A DNA stretch of 39,454 bases, taken from contig JAJZPI010000013.1 in NCBI GenBank assembly GCA_021811275.1, positions 1 to 39,454 on the forward strand. The letters run 5' to 3'. The DNA comes from Deltaproteobacteria bacterium. Lineage in GTDB: Bacteria > Desulfobacterota > Desulfarculia > Desulfarculales > Desulfarculaceae. This document shows positions 1 through 7,463 of this stretch, piece after piece. The first letter of the stretch is position 1. Each line of letters opens with the position of its first letter. The notes below the pieces were generated by a model. The model was not told where the DNA came from. It searched no databases and worked only from the letters and a program-made list of their open reading frames with translations. A program made the translations under genes and the position numbers.

Positions 1-278
1 AGCTTGCGGAAGATGCTGGGCTCCTGAGGGAGGTAGCTGATGCCCTGGCGGGCCCGGCGGTACATGGGCAGGCTGGTGATCTCCTGGCCGTCCAGGAGCA
101 CCCGCCCGCCGTCGGGGCGGATCAGCCCTACCACCATGTAGAAGCTGGTGGTCTTGCCGGCGCCGTTGGGGCCCAACAGGCCCACGATCTCCCTGTCGCT
201 AAGAGAAAGGGAAACGTTGTCGACCACCCGGCGACCGCCATATACCTTGGCCAGATTTTCCAACGACAAATTCGGCAA
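1..278 (-). CDS. lptB: LPS export ABC transporter ATP-binding protein LptB (N-terminal part, runs off the window)
   Basis: ATPase of the LptB2FGC machine that extracts lipopolysaccharide from the inner membrane and drives it along the LptA bridge. The visible 92 residues contain the Walker A motif GPNGAGKTT and the LptB signature [12 protein letters not shown] in the Q-loop region, which closely matches the Enterobacteria protein. The start is a TTG at 278 preceded by AGAGG at about 7 nt; no ATG lies nearby. It follows lptA by 2 nt on the same strand, so it is the next gene of the pyrG-kdsA-kdsC-lptC-lptA operon. The Walker B and signature regions lie beyond base 1. The family is about 240 residues, so roughly 60 percent of the gene is missing from the window. 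Confidence 0.93.
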   Translation of the reverse strand, partial: MPNLSLENLAKVYGGRRVVDNVSLSLSDREIVGLLGPNGAGKTTSFYMVVGLIRPDGGRVLLDGQEITSLPMYRRARQGISYLPQEPSIFRK

Positions 279-280
279 GG

Positions 281-886
281 CTACCTCTTGCTGTCCGTGG
301 CCTTCAGTTGCTTGGCCGCCGGCGCCGACGAGTCCGAACCCTTCTTCTGCTCGGGCATGATGGTCACCGCCACGCGCCTGCCCGGGGTGCCGTGGACGAT
401 GGAGCGGTCGTCGTCCAGGAAGACCGTGATCTGCTCGCCCGAGACCTGGTTCTGCCCGCGCCAGACCGTGGCCTGGCCCTCCAGCAACACCTTGCGGCCG
501 CCAGCCCAGTAGGTGGCCTTCTGGCCCACGCCCAGGCGGTCCTTCTGCACGATCTTGACGTGACCGATGGCCACCACCTTGCGGACCTGGCCCCCGCCGT
601 CCATGAGACCTTCGCTCTGCTCGCCCTCCAGCTTGTGGGCGGGCTTGTCGGAGGCCTCGCGGTCGTAGTAGACCTCCAGCACGTCGCTGGTGATGGTGAC
701 GTCGCCTTGGACGGCCTTGACCGCGCCGACGAAATTGGCCACCTGGGCCTTGTTGTCCACCTCCAACCGGTCGGCCACCACGTGGATGGGTTGGTCGCTT
801 TTCTCCGGTGTGGTGAAGGCCAGCGCCGGGGTGGCCAGCCAAAGGGCCGAGGTCAGCGCCAGGGCGGCCAAGGGCTTGAAGGTCAT
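281..886 (-). CDS. lptA: Lipopolysaccharide transport periplasmic protein LptA
   Basis: Periplasmic OstA-fold protein that polymerises into the bridge carrying LPS from LptC to LptD. The 201 residues start with a signal peptide (hydrophobic [11 protein letters not shown], cleavage after about ATPALA) and continue with the beta-jellyroll pattern typical of Lpt[26 protein letters not shown], and [20 protein letters not shown]. The length is usual for the family. The ATG at 886 overlaps the lptC stop by ATGA, implying translational coupling. The C-terminal Lys/Ser-rich tail ([15 protein letters not shown]) is low-complexity and probably not part of the fold. The assignment rests on domain pattern plus position between lptC and lptB. 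Confidence 0.93.
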   Translation of the reverse strand: MTFKPLAALALTSALWLATPALAFTTPEKSDQPIHVVADRLEVDNKAQVANFVGAVKAVQGDVTITSDVLEVYYDREASDKPAHKLEGEQSEGLMDGGGQVRKVVAIGHVKIVQKDRLGVGQKATYWAGGRKVLLEGQATVWRGQNQVSGEQITVFLDDDRSIVHGTPGRRVAVTIMPEQKKGSDSSAPAAKQLKATDSKR

Positions 887-1524
887 CGCTTACCTCCCTC
901 TACAGGTTCAGGTTCGGGGGCGTCGACGGTGGCGCCGGGCGGCGGCCCCTGGCCCGAGGGGATAAAGTTGGAATCAACTTGGCTCTTGAATACCAGGGTG
1001 CCCTGTGACAGCACCGCGGTCGCGCCCTTTCCGGTCACCTTGAAGCGTTCTCCCGCCAAGGTCACCCAGGAGTCGGTATCCACCATCTGTTCGCGCTCGG
1101 AGTAGGTCAGGTAGTCCGCCTTCAGTGTGATGCCGTCATGGGTGCGCCCGCGCACGTTGCCGCGCAGAATCACCACTTGCTTGTGTTGGTCGTACTCGCC
1201 TTCATCGCCCACGATGGTCATCAGGCCGCCCTTGGCCGGGAAATAGTCTATCTTGGCCTTGACCAGGGTCACGTGGCCGCTGGCGTCGTCATAGCGCGCG
1301 CCGTCGGCGGTCAGGGTCCATCTTTTCACGCCGTCGCGGACCTGGGTGTAGGTGAGGCCCTTTACATAGGGCCTGCCGTCCTTGTCCAGGAGGGCGGCGG
1401 TGGGATCCTCGCGCACGGCCAGCTTGGCCGGGGGGTGCAGCAAGTAGGCACCCAGGGTGCCCGCCAGCACCGCGGCCAGGGCCGCGGCCAAAAGGATCCG
1501 AAATCGTCGTAGGGAAGTCTGCAT
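883..1524 (-). CDS. lptC: LPS export ABC transporter periplasmic protein LptC
   Basis: Single-span inner-membrane protein that takes LPS from LptFG and hands it to LptA. About 213 residues from the ATG at 1524: one N-terminal membrane segment ([22 protein letters not shown]) then a periplasmic OstA-like domain ([64 protein letters not shown]). The reading frame stays open to 1794, but the extra upstream residues are basic, non-hydrophobic and unlike LptC, and a promoter lies within that stretch, so the internal ATG is preferred. Its Shine-Dalgarno sequence is poor (AAGGA about 15 nt upstream). The stop overlaps the lptA start (ATGA). Confidence 0.9.
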   Translation of the reverse strand: MQTSLRRFRILLAAALAAVLAGTLGAYLLHPPAKLAVREDPTAALLDKDGRPYVKGLTYTQVRDGVKRWTLTADGARYDDASGHVTLVKAKIDYFPAKGGLMTIVGDEGEYDQHKQVVILRGNVRGRTHDGITLKADYLTYSEREQMVDTDSWVTLAGERFKVTGKGATAVLSQGTLVFKSQVDSNFIPSGQGPPPGATVDAPEPEPVEGGKR

Positions 1525-1833
1525 CCAGAGTAGATAGTCCTTACCGTTTTGATGCGCCGGGCTACTCTCCACGAGTCGAGGCTGGTCGTGGGAGGTTCTT
1601 CGCCCCCGTCCCGCGGTCCAGGCCGCCGCGCCTGGGCATGGGGATATCGCGCCTGAATGCGACTTTGTAATTCCCACCCCGTTCCGGGCGTCGACAGCTC
1701 CAGCGGCCTCGCGTCCGCGCCGGTCAAGCCGGCCGGAGTCCCTGCCGCACCCGCGATGAGAGTATATCCGCCGGGGAGTGACGGGTAAAGGCAAAATTCT
1801 TGCATGCGGAAGCAGGGCGGTGACCGGCGGCGC
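1525..1833 (-). other. 309-bp gene-free interval between kdsC and lptC (probable lptC leader)
   Basis: No conserved gene is visible here. The lptC frame remains open through most of it, but the encoded residues resemble no known N-terminus. A sigma70-like promoter sits near the kdsC end (1761-1789), leaving a predicted untranslated leader of about 230 nt before lptC. No intrinsic terminator or clear long hairpin was found. A leader of this length could hold regulation, but nothing in the sequence names one. Confidence 0.4.
1761..1789 (-). promoter_or_regulatory. Predicted sigma70 promoter upstream of lptC
   Basis: On the minus strand, TTTACC (1789-1784), a 17-bp spacer and TATACT (1766-1761). 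The -10 is 5/6 and the -35 is 4/6 to consensus. It would let lptC-lptA-lptB be transcribed separately from pyrG-kdsA-kdsC. Predicted by eye only. Confidence 0.45.
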
Positions 1834-2370
1834 TCAAACGGGCTGATGATAGCGCGCCGTGACCGTCTCCCAGGCACCCCTGGCCCTCAGGATCAGCTCG
1901 CAGGCCTGGCGCACCGCCCCCCGCCCGCCGGGCCGGGCGGAGACCCAGTGGGCGGCGGCCCGCACCTCGGCCACGGCGTCGGCCGGGGCCAAGGCCAGAC
2001 CGGCCAGGCGCATGGGCGGCAGGTCGATGAGGTCATCGCCCATGTAGGCCGCCTGCTCGGGCCCGATCCCCCGTGCGGCCAGCAAATCCTTGAACACCGG
2101 TAGCTTGACCTTAACGCTTTCCTTTAGCTCACCGATGCCCAGCTCGGTGGCGCGCAGCCGGTTGGCCGCCGAGCTGCGACCGCTCAAGAGGACCACCTCC
2201 ACCCCGGCGCGCATCAGGAGCTTCAGGCCGTGGCCGTCCTTGATGTCGAAGACTTTGATCTCGCGACCGTCGACGTCGTAGATCACGCGCCCGTCGGTGA
2301 GCACGCCGTCCACGTCCAGAACCACGGTTTTCACCCGCGCCGCGCGTTGCGCCGCCGTGAGCCCGGCCAT
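1834..2370 (-). CDS. kdsC: 3-deoxy-D-manno-octulosonate 8-phosphate phosphatase KdsC
   Basis: HAD-superfamily phosphatase that hydrolyses Kdo-8-phosphate to Kdo, the step after KdsA. Motif I is VVLDVDGVLTDG, motif II lies in VVLLSGRSS, and the C-terminal YMGDDLIDLP supplies the acidic motif typical of KdsC/YrbI. Two ATGs are possible: 2376 overlaps the kdsA stop (ATGA) but has only 1 nt between GGAGG and the start; 2370 has 7 nt, so it was chosen (178 residues, usual for the family). It has no cap domain, as expected for this tetrameric subfamily. It sits directly behind kdsA, so both Kdo steps are co-transcribed. Confidence 0.94.
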   Translation of the reverse strand: MAGLTAAQRAARVKTVVLDVDGVLTDGRVIYDVDGREIKVFDIKDGHGLKLLMRAGVEVVLLSGRSSAANRLRATELGIGELKESVKVKLPVFKDLLAARGIGPEQAAYMGDDLIDLPPMRLAGLALAPADAVAEVRAAAHWVSARPGGRGAVRQACELILRARGAWETVTARYHQPV

Positions 2371-2372
2371 GC

Positions 2373-3206
2373 TCATGCCTCCCCGCGCACCAGGGCGTAG
2401 ATGCGCGCCAAGAGCTTCAACATGGCCTCCAGATCGGCCAGGGGAAGGCTGTTGGGGCCGTCGCAAAGCGCGCGCTCGGGCTCGGGATGCACCTCCAGGA
2501 ACGCGCCGTCGGCTCCGGCGGCCACCGCCGCGCGGGCCAGGGGCGCGATGAAGCGGCGGTCCCCGCCGCTGGAGTGGCCTTGGCCGCCTGGCAGCTGCAC
2601 GCTGTGGGTGGCGTCGAAGACCACCGGGCAGCCGAGGGCCCGCATGATCGGGATGGAGCGCATGTCCACCACCAGGTTGTGGTAGCCGAAGCTGGCCCCG
2701 CGCTCGGTGAGCCAGACCTGGCGGTTGCCGGTCTCCAGCACCTTGCCCAGGGCCTGGATCATGTCAGGAGGGGCCACGAACTGACCCTTCTTGATGTTGA
2801 TGGGCTTGCCGGTCTGGCCGGCCGACACCAGGAGGTCGGTCTGCCGGCAAAGGAAGGCCGGTATCTGCAGGACGTCCAGGACCTCGGCTGCGGCCGCGGC
2901 CTGGGCCGGGGTGTGGATGTCGCTGATGACCGGCAGGCCGGTCTCCTGCTTGACCTTGAGCAGGACCTGGAGGCCTTTTTCCAGGCCCGGCCCCCGGAAG
3001 CTGGACAGGCTGGTGCGGTTGGCCTTGTCGAAGCTGGCCTTGAACAGAATCGGCAGGTCCAGGCGCGCCGAGAGTTCGGCCAAGTGGCGGGCGATGGAAA
3101 GCGTCAGCTCCTCGGACTCGATCACGCAGGGTCCGGCGATGGCGAAGAATCTCTCGCGGCCGAAAGGCCGGCCGGCCAGGGTGACGGAGGGTATTGGCGA
3201 GGACAT
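2373..3206 (-). CDS. kdsA: 3-deoxy-8-phosphooctulonate synthase KdsA, metal-dependent type
   Basis: Condenses phosphoenolpyruvate with arabinose-5-phosphate to Kdo-8-phosphate. The 277 residues carry the family blocks [57 protein letters not shown] and [14 protein letters not shown]. The N-terminal AGPCVIES has a cysteine where the E. coli metal-independent enzyme has Asn (GGMNVLES). With the later His, Glu and Asp, this indicates the metallo (class II, Aquifex-like) form. The stop of pyrG is 3 nt upstream and kdsC follows at once. Placing kdsA next to pyrG is common and sensible, because CTP is needed to activate Kdo as CMP-Kdo. Confidence 0.96.
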   Translation of the reverse strand: MSSPIPSVTLAGRPFGRERFFAIAGPCVIESEELTLSIARHLAELSARLDLPILFKASFDKANRTSLSSFRGPGLEKGLQVLLKVKQETGLPVISDIHTPAQAAAAAEVLDVLQIPAFLCRQTDLLVSAGQTGKPINIKKGQFVAPPDMIQALGKVLETGNRQVWLTERGASFGYHNLVVDMRSIPIMRALGCPVVFDATHSVQLPGGQGHSSGGDRRFIAPLARAAVAAGADGAFLEVHPEPERALCDGPNSLPLADLEAMLKLLARIYALVRGEA

Positions 3207-3209
3207 GCC

Positions 3210-4850
3210 CTAGCCCCGCTTGTCGTTGTGGTGGCGCAGGGCGGCCCGCACGAAATCGCGGAAAAGTGGATGGGGGTTCATGGGCCGGCTCTTGAATTCG
3301 GGGTGGAACTGGCAGCCCAGGAACCAGGGGTGGTCCTTGATCTCGACAATCTCCACCAGTTCGCCGTCCGGGCTGGCGCCGCTGACCACCAAGCCCTTCT
3401 CCTCCAGGGCCGTGCGGAACTCATTGTTGAACTCGTAGCGGTGGCGGTGGCGCTCGCTGATGTCGTCGATCTTGTAGGCCTTGGCCGCCAGGGTCTCGGC
3501 GGTCAGGTGACAGGGATAGGCGCCCAGACGCATGGTGCCGCCCAGGTCGGAGAGTTCGTCGCGCTTTTCGATGCGCTGGGAGCGGTAGTCGAACCATTCG
3601 CGCATGAGATAGATGACGGGGTAGGGCGAGTTGGGATCGATCTCGGAGGTGTGGGCCTCCTTCCAGCCCAGGACGTGGCGAGCGAATTCAACCACCGCCA
3701 TGTGCATGCCATAGCAGATGCCGAAGTAGGGCACCCGGTTTTCGCGGGCGTACTGCACGGCCTTGATTTTGCCCTCGACCCCCCGGGCGCCGAAGCCGCC
3801 GGGCACCAGCACGCCGTCGGCCCCCTCCACCTCGGCCAGGCCGTCGCGTTCGACCACCTCGCTGTCGACGTACCTGATGTTGACCTTGGTGTTGTTGGCC
3901 ACCCCGCCGTGAACCAGGGCCTCGTTGAGGCTCTTGTAAGACTCCTTCAAATCCACGTACTTGCCCACCATGGCGATGGTGACTTCATGGGCGGGGTTCT
4001 TGAGTTTGTAGACCAGGTCCTCCCAGTTCTGCAGTTGGGGGGCGCGGGTCCAGATGCCCAGCTTGCGGCAGATGGTCTCGTCCAGGTCCTGCTCGTGGAA
4101 TTTCAGCGGAACCTCGTAGATATGGTCCACGTCGATGGCGGTGATGACCGCCTCAGGCTCCACGTTGCAGAACAGGGCGATCTTCTCCTTGAGGCTCTTG
4201 GACAACGGCTGTTCGCTACGGCAGAGCAGCACGTCGGGCTGGATGCCCACGCGCCGCAGTTCGCTGACCGAATGCTGGGTGGGCTTGGTCTTAAGTTCGC
4301 CCGCCATCCTCATGTAGGGCACCAGGGTCAGGTGGATGTAAAGGACGTTCTCCTTGCCCACGTCGGTGCGGAACTGGCGGATGGCCTCCAGAAAGGGCAG
4401 GCCCTCGATATCGCCCACGGTGCCGCCGATCTCGACAATGGACAGGTCCACGCCGTTGACCGCGCCCTGGATGGCCCGCTTGATCTCGTCGGTGACGTGG
4501 GGAATGATCTGGACCGTGCCGCCCAGATAGTCTCCCCGGCGCTCCTTGTTGATGACGCTCTCATAGATGGAGCCGGTGGTGTAGTTGCACTTTTTGCTGA
4601 GCTTGGCGTTGGTGAAGCGCTCGTAGTGACCCAGGTCCAGGTCGGTCTCGGCCCCGTCGTCGGTGACGTAGACCTCGCCGTGCTGGAAGGGGTTCATGGT
4701 GCCGGGGTCCACGTTTACGTAGGGGTCGAGCTTCTGCATGATGACCGAGAGTCCGCGGGCCTCCAGGAGGGCGCCGATGGAGGCGGCGGCCAAGCCCTTG
4801 CCCAGGGAGGAGAGCACGCCGCCGGTGACAAAGATGAACTTGGGGGTCAT
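3210..4850 (-). CDS. pyrG: CTP synthase PyrG
   Basis: Makes CTP from UTP, ATP and glutamine. 546 residues: the N-terminal synthase (amidoligase) domain begins [19 protein letters not shown] with the P-loop; it continues with [19 protein letters not shown] and [11 protein letters not shown]. The C-terminal class I glutamine amidotransferase domain has the oxyanion segment VPGGFGARG, the nucleophile Cys in FGICYGMHM, and the His-Glu pair in QFHPEF. The frame is open 25 codons further upstream, but ATG 4850 matches the conserved N-terminus and has GGAGG about 5 nt upstream. First gene of the pyrG-kdsA-kdsC-lpt operon, with a good promoter at 4937-4965. Confidence 0.97.
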   Translation of the reverse strand: MTPKFIFVTGGVLSSLGKGLAAASIGALLEARGLSVIMQKLDPYVNVDPGTMNPFQHGEVYVTDDGAETDLDLGHYERFTNAKLSKKCNYTTGSIYESVINKERRGDYLGGTVQIIPHVTDEIKRAIQGAVNGVDLSIVEIGGTVGDIEGLPFLEAIRQFRTDVGKENVLYIHLTLVPYMRMAGELKTKPTQHSVSELRRVGIQPDVLLCRSEQPLSKSLKEKIALFCNVEPEAVITAIDVDHIYEVPLKFHEQDLDETICRKLGIWTRAPQLQNWEDLVYKLKNPAHEVTIAMVGKYVDLKESYKSLNEALVHGGVANNTKVNIRYVDSEVVERDGLAEVEGADGVLVPGGFGARGVEGKIKAVQYARENRVPYFGICYGMHMAVVEFARHVLGWKEAHTSEIDPNSPYPVIYLMREWFDYRSQRIEKRDELSDLGGTMRLGAYPCHLTAETLAAKAYKIDDISERHRHRYEFNNEFRTALEEKGLVVSGASPDGELVEIVEIKDHPWFLGCQFHPEFKSRPMNPHPLFRDFVRAALRHHNDKRG

Positions 4851-4936
4851 GACGCCTCCACCTGAATTTGGTGCACTCAGCAGACGCCTCCCCGGAACGG
4901 GGCGAGCCTGCCCTCTTGGGCTCAACTGAGCATAAA

Positions 4937-4965
4937 AGTTAAATTAATAAGCCTAATTCTGTCAA
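4937..4965 (-). promoter_or_regulatory. Predicted sigma70 promoter of pyrG
   Basis: Minus strand: consensus TTGACA (4965-4960), 17-bp spacer, TTAACT (4942-4937). The surrounding 100 bp are distinctly AT-rich against a GC-rich background. One arm of the 13-bp inverted repeat (4986-4998) lies about 20 bp upstream of the -35, a typical activator or remote-operator position. Confidence 0.65.
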
Positions 4966-4985
4966 TAGCCAGGATGATCAACGCT

Positions 4986-5061
4986 TAATTTTACCATTCT
5001 CAGGCCGGAATAGTTCACTGTCTTGACGGTTTGGCGCAAACATTCCAAAATGGTAAAATTA
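4986..5061. repeat. Perfect 13-bp inverted repeat, 50-bp spacer, in the divergent pyrG/CBS control region
   Basis: TAATTTTACCATT (4986-4998) and its exact reverse complement AATGGTAAAATTA (5049-5061). Centres are 63 bp apart, six helical turns at 10.5 bp. One arm lies upstream of the pyrG -35; the other overlaps the -10 of the candidate plus-strand promoter. Neither arm is itself a palindrome. The layout suggests two sites for one regulator, possibly with looping; the regulator is unknown. Confidence 0.6.
5023..5051 (+). promoter_or_regulatory. Candidate promoter of the CBS-ACT / larE operon
   Basis: TTGACG (5023-5028), 17-bp spacer, CAAAAT (5046-5051). The -35 is good and the -10 weak, as expected for an activated or repressed promoter. 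The -10 overlaps the right arm of the 13-bp inverted repeat. Confidence 0.4.
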
Positions 5062-5169
5062 TGACCTGCCGGTCAAGGCGGCTGGGACACGGCGGGCATG
5101 GTCAAAAATCCTTGCCCAGCAAGGCACTAATAACCTATCCTAAAAAAAATACCAAGGTGGAGAGCGCCA

Positions 5170-5763
5170 GTGCAGGTTTCAGGCCACATGACCCCCAACC
5201 CCGTCACCATCTCCAGCCAGGCCACCGTGGACCAAGCCCTGGCCCTGATGCGCGAGCGCGACGTGCGCCACCTGCCCGTTGTAGACGATGGCGCTGTCAA
5301 GGGCCTGGTGACTGACATCGACCTGCGCACGGCCTGGTTTCCCTCTCTGCTCTCGGAGTTGACGGTCAAGGACCTGATGAACAGCCATCCCCTGATGGTG
5401 CAGGCCACCGACAACGTATTTCAGGCCGCCCGTCTGCTCTATCACCACAAGGTCACGGGACTTTTGGTCATGGAGCACGGACGCCTGGCCGGCATCATCA
5501 CCTTGGCCGACCTGCTCAAGGTGTTCATGGAGTTCATGGGACTTTTGCAGGACAGCGTGCGCATAGACCTGGCATTGCGGCCGGGGCCGGGCTCCCTGGA
5601 GGAAGTGCACGGCTTGATTCAGGGCCAGGGGGGCAAGGTGATAAGCGTGGCCCTGCTGTCCTCAGAGGCGGCTCGGCGCATCTACTCCTTCCGTCTGGAG
5701 CCCATCGAAATCGCCCCGGTGGTGGCCTCGCTGCGCGCGGCGGGCCATGAAGTCCTTTCCTAG
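5170..5763 (+). CDS. Tandem CBS-domain protein with C-terminal ACT-like domain (AcuB-like)
   Basis: 197 residues. The first CBS domain (about 1-60) starts VSGHMTPNPVTISSQATVDQA and contains RHLPVVDDGAVKGLVTDIDL; the second (about 70-130) contains VKDLMNSHPLMVQ and KVTGLLVMEHGRLAGIITLADLL. Residues 135-197 form an ACT-like beta-alpha-beta fold (RIDLALRPGPGSLEEVHGLI). CBS pairs bind adenine nucleotides and ACT domains bind small ligands, so a cytoplasmic ligand- or energy-sensing role is inferred. The start is GTG 5170, with GGAG 7 nt upstream. larE begins 9 nt after the stop. AcuB-like proteins share this architecture, but the specific function is not shown. Confidence 0.88.
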   Translation: MQVSGHMTPNPVTISSQATVDQALALMRERDVRHLPVVDDGAVKGLVTDIDLRTAWFPSLLSELTVKDLMNSHPLMVQATDNVFQAARLLYHHKVTGLLVMEHGRLAGIITLADLLKVFMEFMGLLQDSVRIDLALRPGPGSLEEVHGLIQGQGGKVISVALLSSEAARRIYSFRLEPIEIAPVVASLRAAGHEVLS

Positions 5764-5772
5764 CCCCGCGCC

Positions 5773-6609
5773 GTGAATCATAGCCCCGCCATTCCCCCGG
5801 ACCTGCGAAAGGCCTGGGCGCACCTGCTGACGGAGTTGGGTGGTGCAGGGCCGCTCATGGTGGCCTTTTCCGGCGGGGTGGACTCCAGTCTGCTGCTCAG
5901 GGCGGCGGTGGAGGCCCTGGGCCCGCAAGATGTGGTGGCGGCGATCTGCGCCGGCCCCCTGACCCCGCCCTGGGAGTTGGAACAGGCCCGGTCCCTGGCA
6001 GCCGGGCTGGGGGTGGAACTGCTGGTGCTTGATGCCGGCGAGCTGGCGGACCCGGACATCGCGGCCAACGGCCCCCAGCGCTGCTACCACTGCAAGCGCC
6101 GCCGGCTTTCGCTCCTGACCGGTCTGGCCCGGGAGCGGGGGATGAAGGCCGTGGCCGAGGGCAGCCAACTGGACGACAGGTCAGACTATCGTCCGGGCAG
6201 CCGGGCGGTGGCCGAACTGGGGGCGCTCTCGCCCCTCATGGCGGCGGGGCTGGACAAGGCCGGCGTGCGCCGGCTGAGCCAAGCGCTGGGCCTGACCACG
6301 GCCTCCGCGCCCTCCAGCGCCTGTCTGGCCACCCGCATCCCCACGGGAATCCCCTTGAGCCGCGAAGCCCTGGCGCGGGTGGGCCGGGCCGAGCAGGGCT
6401 TGCGCGGCCTGGCGCCGGGCCGTCTGCGCGTGCGCGACCATTTCCCCCTGGCCAGGATCGAAGCCGAGAAAGAGCAGTTGACGGCCCTGGTCACGGAGCC
6501 CTTGCGCCCGAAGGTGCTTGCGGCGGTCAAACAGGCCGGATACAGTAGGGTCTGCTTGGACCTGGAAGGCTATTCCGCCAGCGGGCTGGACCACCTGCCA
6601 GGAAAATAA
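5773..6609 (+). CDS. larE: ATP-dependent sacrificial sulfur transferase LarE
   Basis: Member of the PP-loop family that installs sulfur on the nickel-pincer nucleotide precursor of lactate racemase and related enzymes. 278 residues from a GTG: PP-loop SGGVDSS at residues 33-39, a RCYHCK motif, the segment GSQLDDRSDYRPG, and SSACLATRIPTG with Cys184, which aligns with the cysteine that donates its sulfur in the Lactiplantibacillus enzyme. Length is normal. No larA, larB or larC lies in this window, so the client enzyme is unknown. It follows the CBS-ACT gene by 9 nt and precedes an exported protein by 29 nt; all three are probably one transcript. Confidence 0.92.
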   Translation: MNHSPAIPPDLRKAWAHLLTELGGAGPLMVAFSGGVDSSLLLRAAVEALGPQDVVAAICAGPLTPPWELEQARSLAAGLGVELLVLDAGELADPDIAANGPQRCYHCKRRRLSLLTGLARERGMKAVAEGSQLDDRSDYRPGSRAVAELGALSPLMAAGLDKAGVRRLSQALGLTTASAPSSACLATRIPTGIPLSREALARVGRAEQGLRGLAPGRLRVRDHFPLARIEAEKEQLTALVTEPLRPKVLAAVKQAGYSRVCLDLEGYSASGLDHLPGK

Positions 6610-6638
6610 ACCGCTTCAGCCGTCCAGGAGCCTTTCCC

Positions 6639-7463
6639 ATGCCGCGCAAGCTGATCCTGATCCTCGTCTGCCTCTGCCTGCCGGCCTTGGCCCAGGCCGC
6701 CGACAACCCCTTCGCGCCCAAGCTGCCCTTCGCCACCGCCGAGATCAAATACCAGCTCAAGGGCAACGAGGCGGGCACCGCCGTGCTTTACGTCGACGGC
6801 CAGCGCTCGGCCCGCGTGGTGGACACCGCCCTGACCATGATGGGAGGCAAGCATCCCAAGAAAAGCATCACCATAACCCTGCCCGACAAGGTGATCGAGG
6901 TGGATCTGATCACGCGCACGGCCAAGGCCACCGGCAATATGAACACCTACCTGGCCCAGGAGTACGAGAAGCTCTCGGCGGCGGAAAAGGCGGCGGTGCA
7001 GAAGAACGCCGAGAAGTTGGGTTCGTCCATGGGCCATGCCTTCGCAGGCGCTCCGCCCCAGATCACCCAGGGCGCCTTCAAAGGCAACACGGTGGACATC
7101 GCCACCGTGGCAGGCTTCACCTCCTACACCTGGAAGGGCGCGGGCATCGTGCTCAAGACCCAGGGCTCCATGATGGGCATGAAGATCGACGAGGAGGCGG
7201 TCTCCATCGAGACCGGCGTGCCGGTCAAGAGCCAGGTCTTCGAGGTCCCGGCGGGCATTGCGGTCTCCTTCGACCAGGAGGATGACCAGATCCAGCGCCA
7301 GATGGCCAAGGCCACCCTTGACCTGCTCAAGGACCCCCAGTTCGAGAGTAAGCTCAAGCAGGGCGGTCCTGGCATGATGGTGCCGGGCATGGGAGCGCCG
7401 GACCAGGAAGAGGAAGAGGACGAGCCCCCGGCCCCGCTCCGGCCGCCGGCGCCTAGGCGCTAG
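6639..7463 (+). CDS. Exported protein of unknown function
   Basis: 274 residues with a clear signal peptide (MPRKLILILVCLCLPALAQAA), so periplasmic. The mature part has beta-rich segments (ATAEIKYQLKGNEAGTAVLYVDG, SITITLPDKVIEVDL), a middle helical stretch (EYEKLSAAEKAAVQKNAEKLG) and a C-terminal Pro/Glu-rich tail (EEEEDEPPAPLRPPAP). The general look recalls DUF4412-type periplasmic proteins, but I cannot confirm that. It ends tail-to-tail with glgA: the four bases CTAG (7460-7463) provide both stop codons. Preceded by GGAG at a normal distance. The link to larE is by position only. Confidence 0.75.
   Translation: MPRKLILILVCLCLPALAQAADNPFAPKLPFATAEIKYQLKGNEAGTAVLYVDGQRSARVVDTALTMMGGKHPKKSITITLPDKVIEVDLITRTAKATGNMNTYLAQEYEKLSAAEKAAVQKNAEKLGSSMGHAFAGAPPQITQGAFKGNTVDIATVAGFTSYTWKGAGIVLKTQGSMMGMKIDEEAVSIETGVPVKSQVFEVPAGIAVSFDQEDDQIQRQMAKATLDLLKDPQFESKLKQGGPGMMVPGMGAPDQEEEEDEPPAPLRPPAPRR

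Noticed and set aside
2487-4865. 792-codon open frame on the plus strand
   Set aside because: It runs antisense to kdsA and pyrG, both certain. The translated residues are His/Gly/Val-rich reverse-frame sequence with no domain, a common effect of high GC.
5105-5125. Small hairpin CCTTG-CCCAG-CAAGG as a terminator or riboswitch before the CBS gene
   Set aside because: Five-base stem and no U-run; no known riboswitch core recognised.
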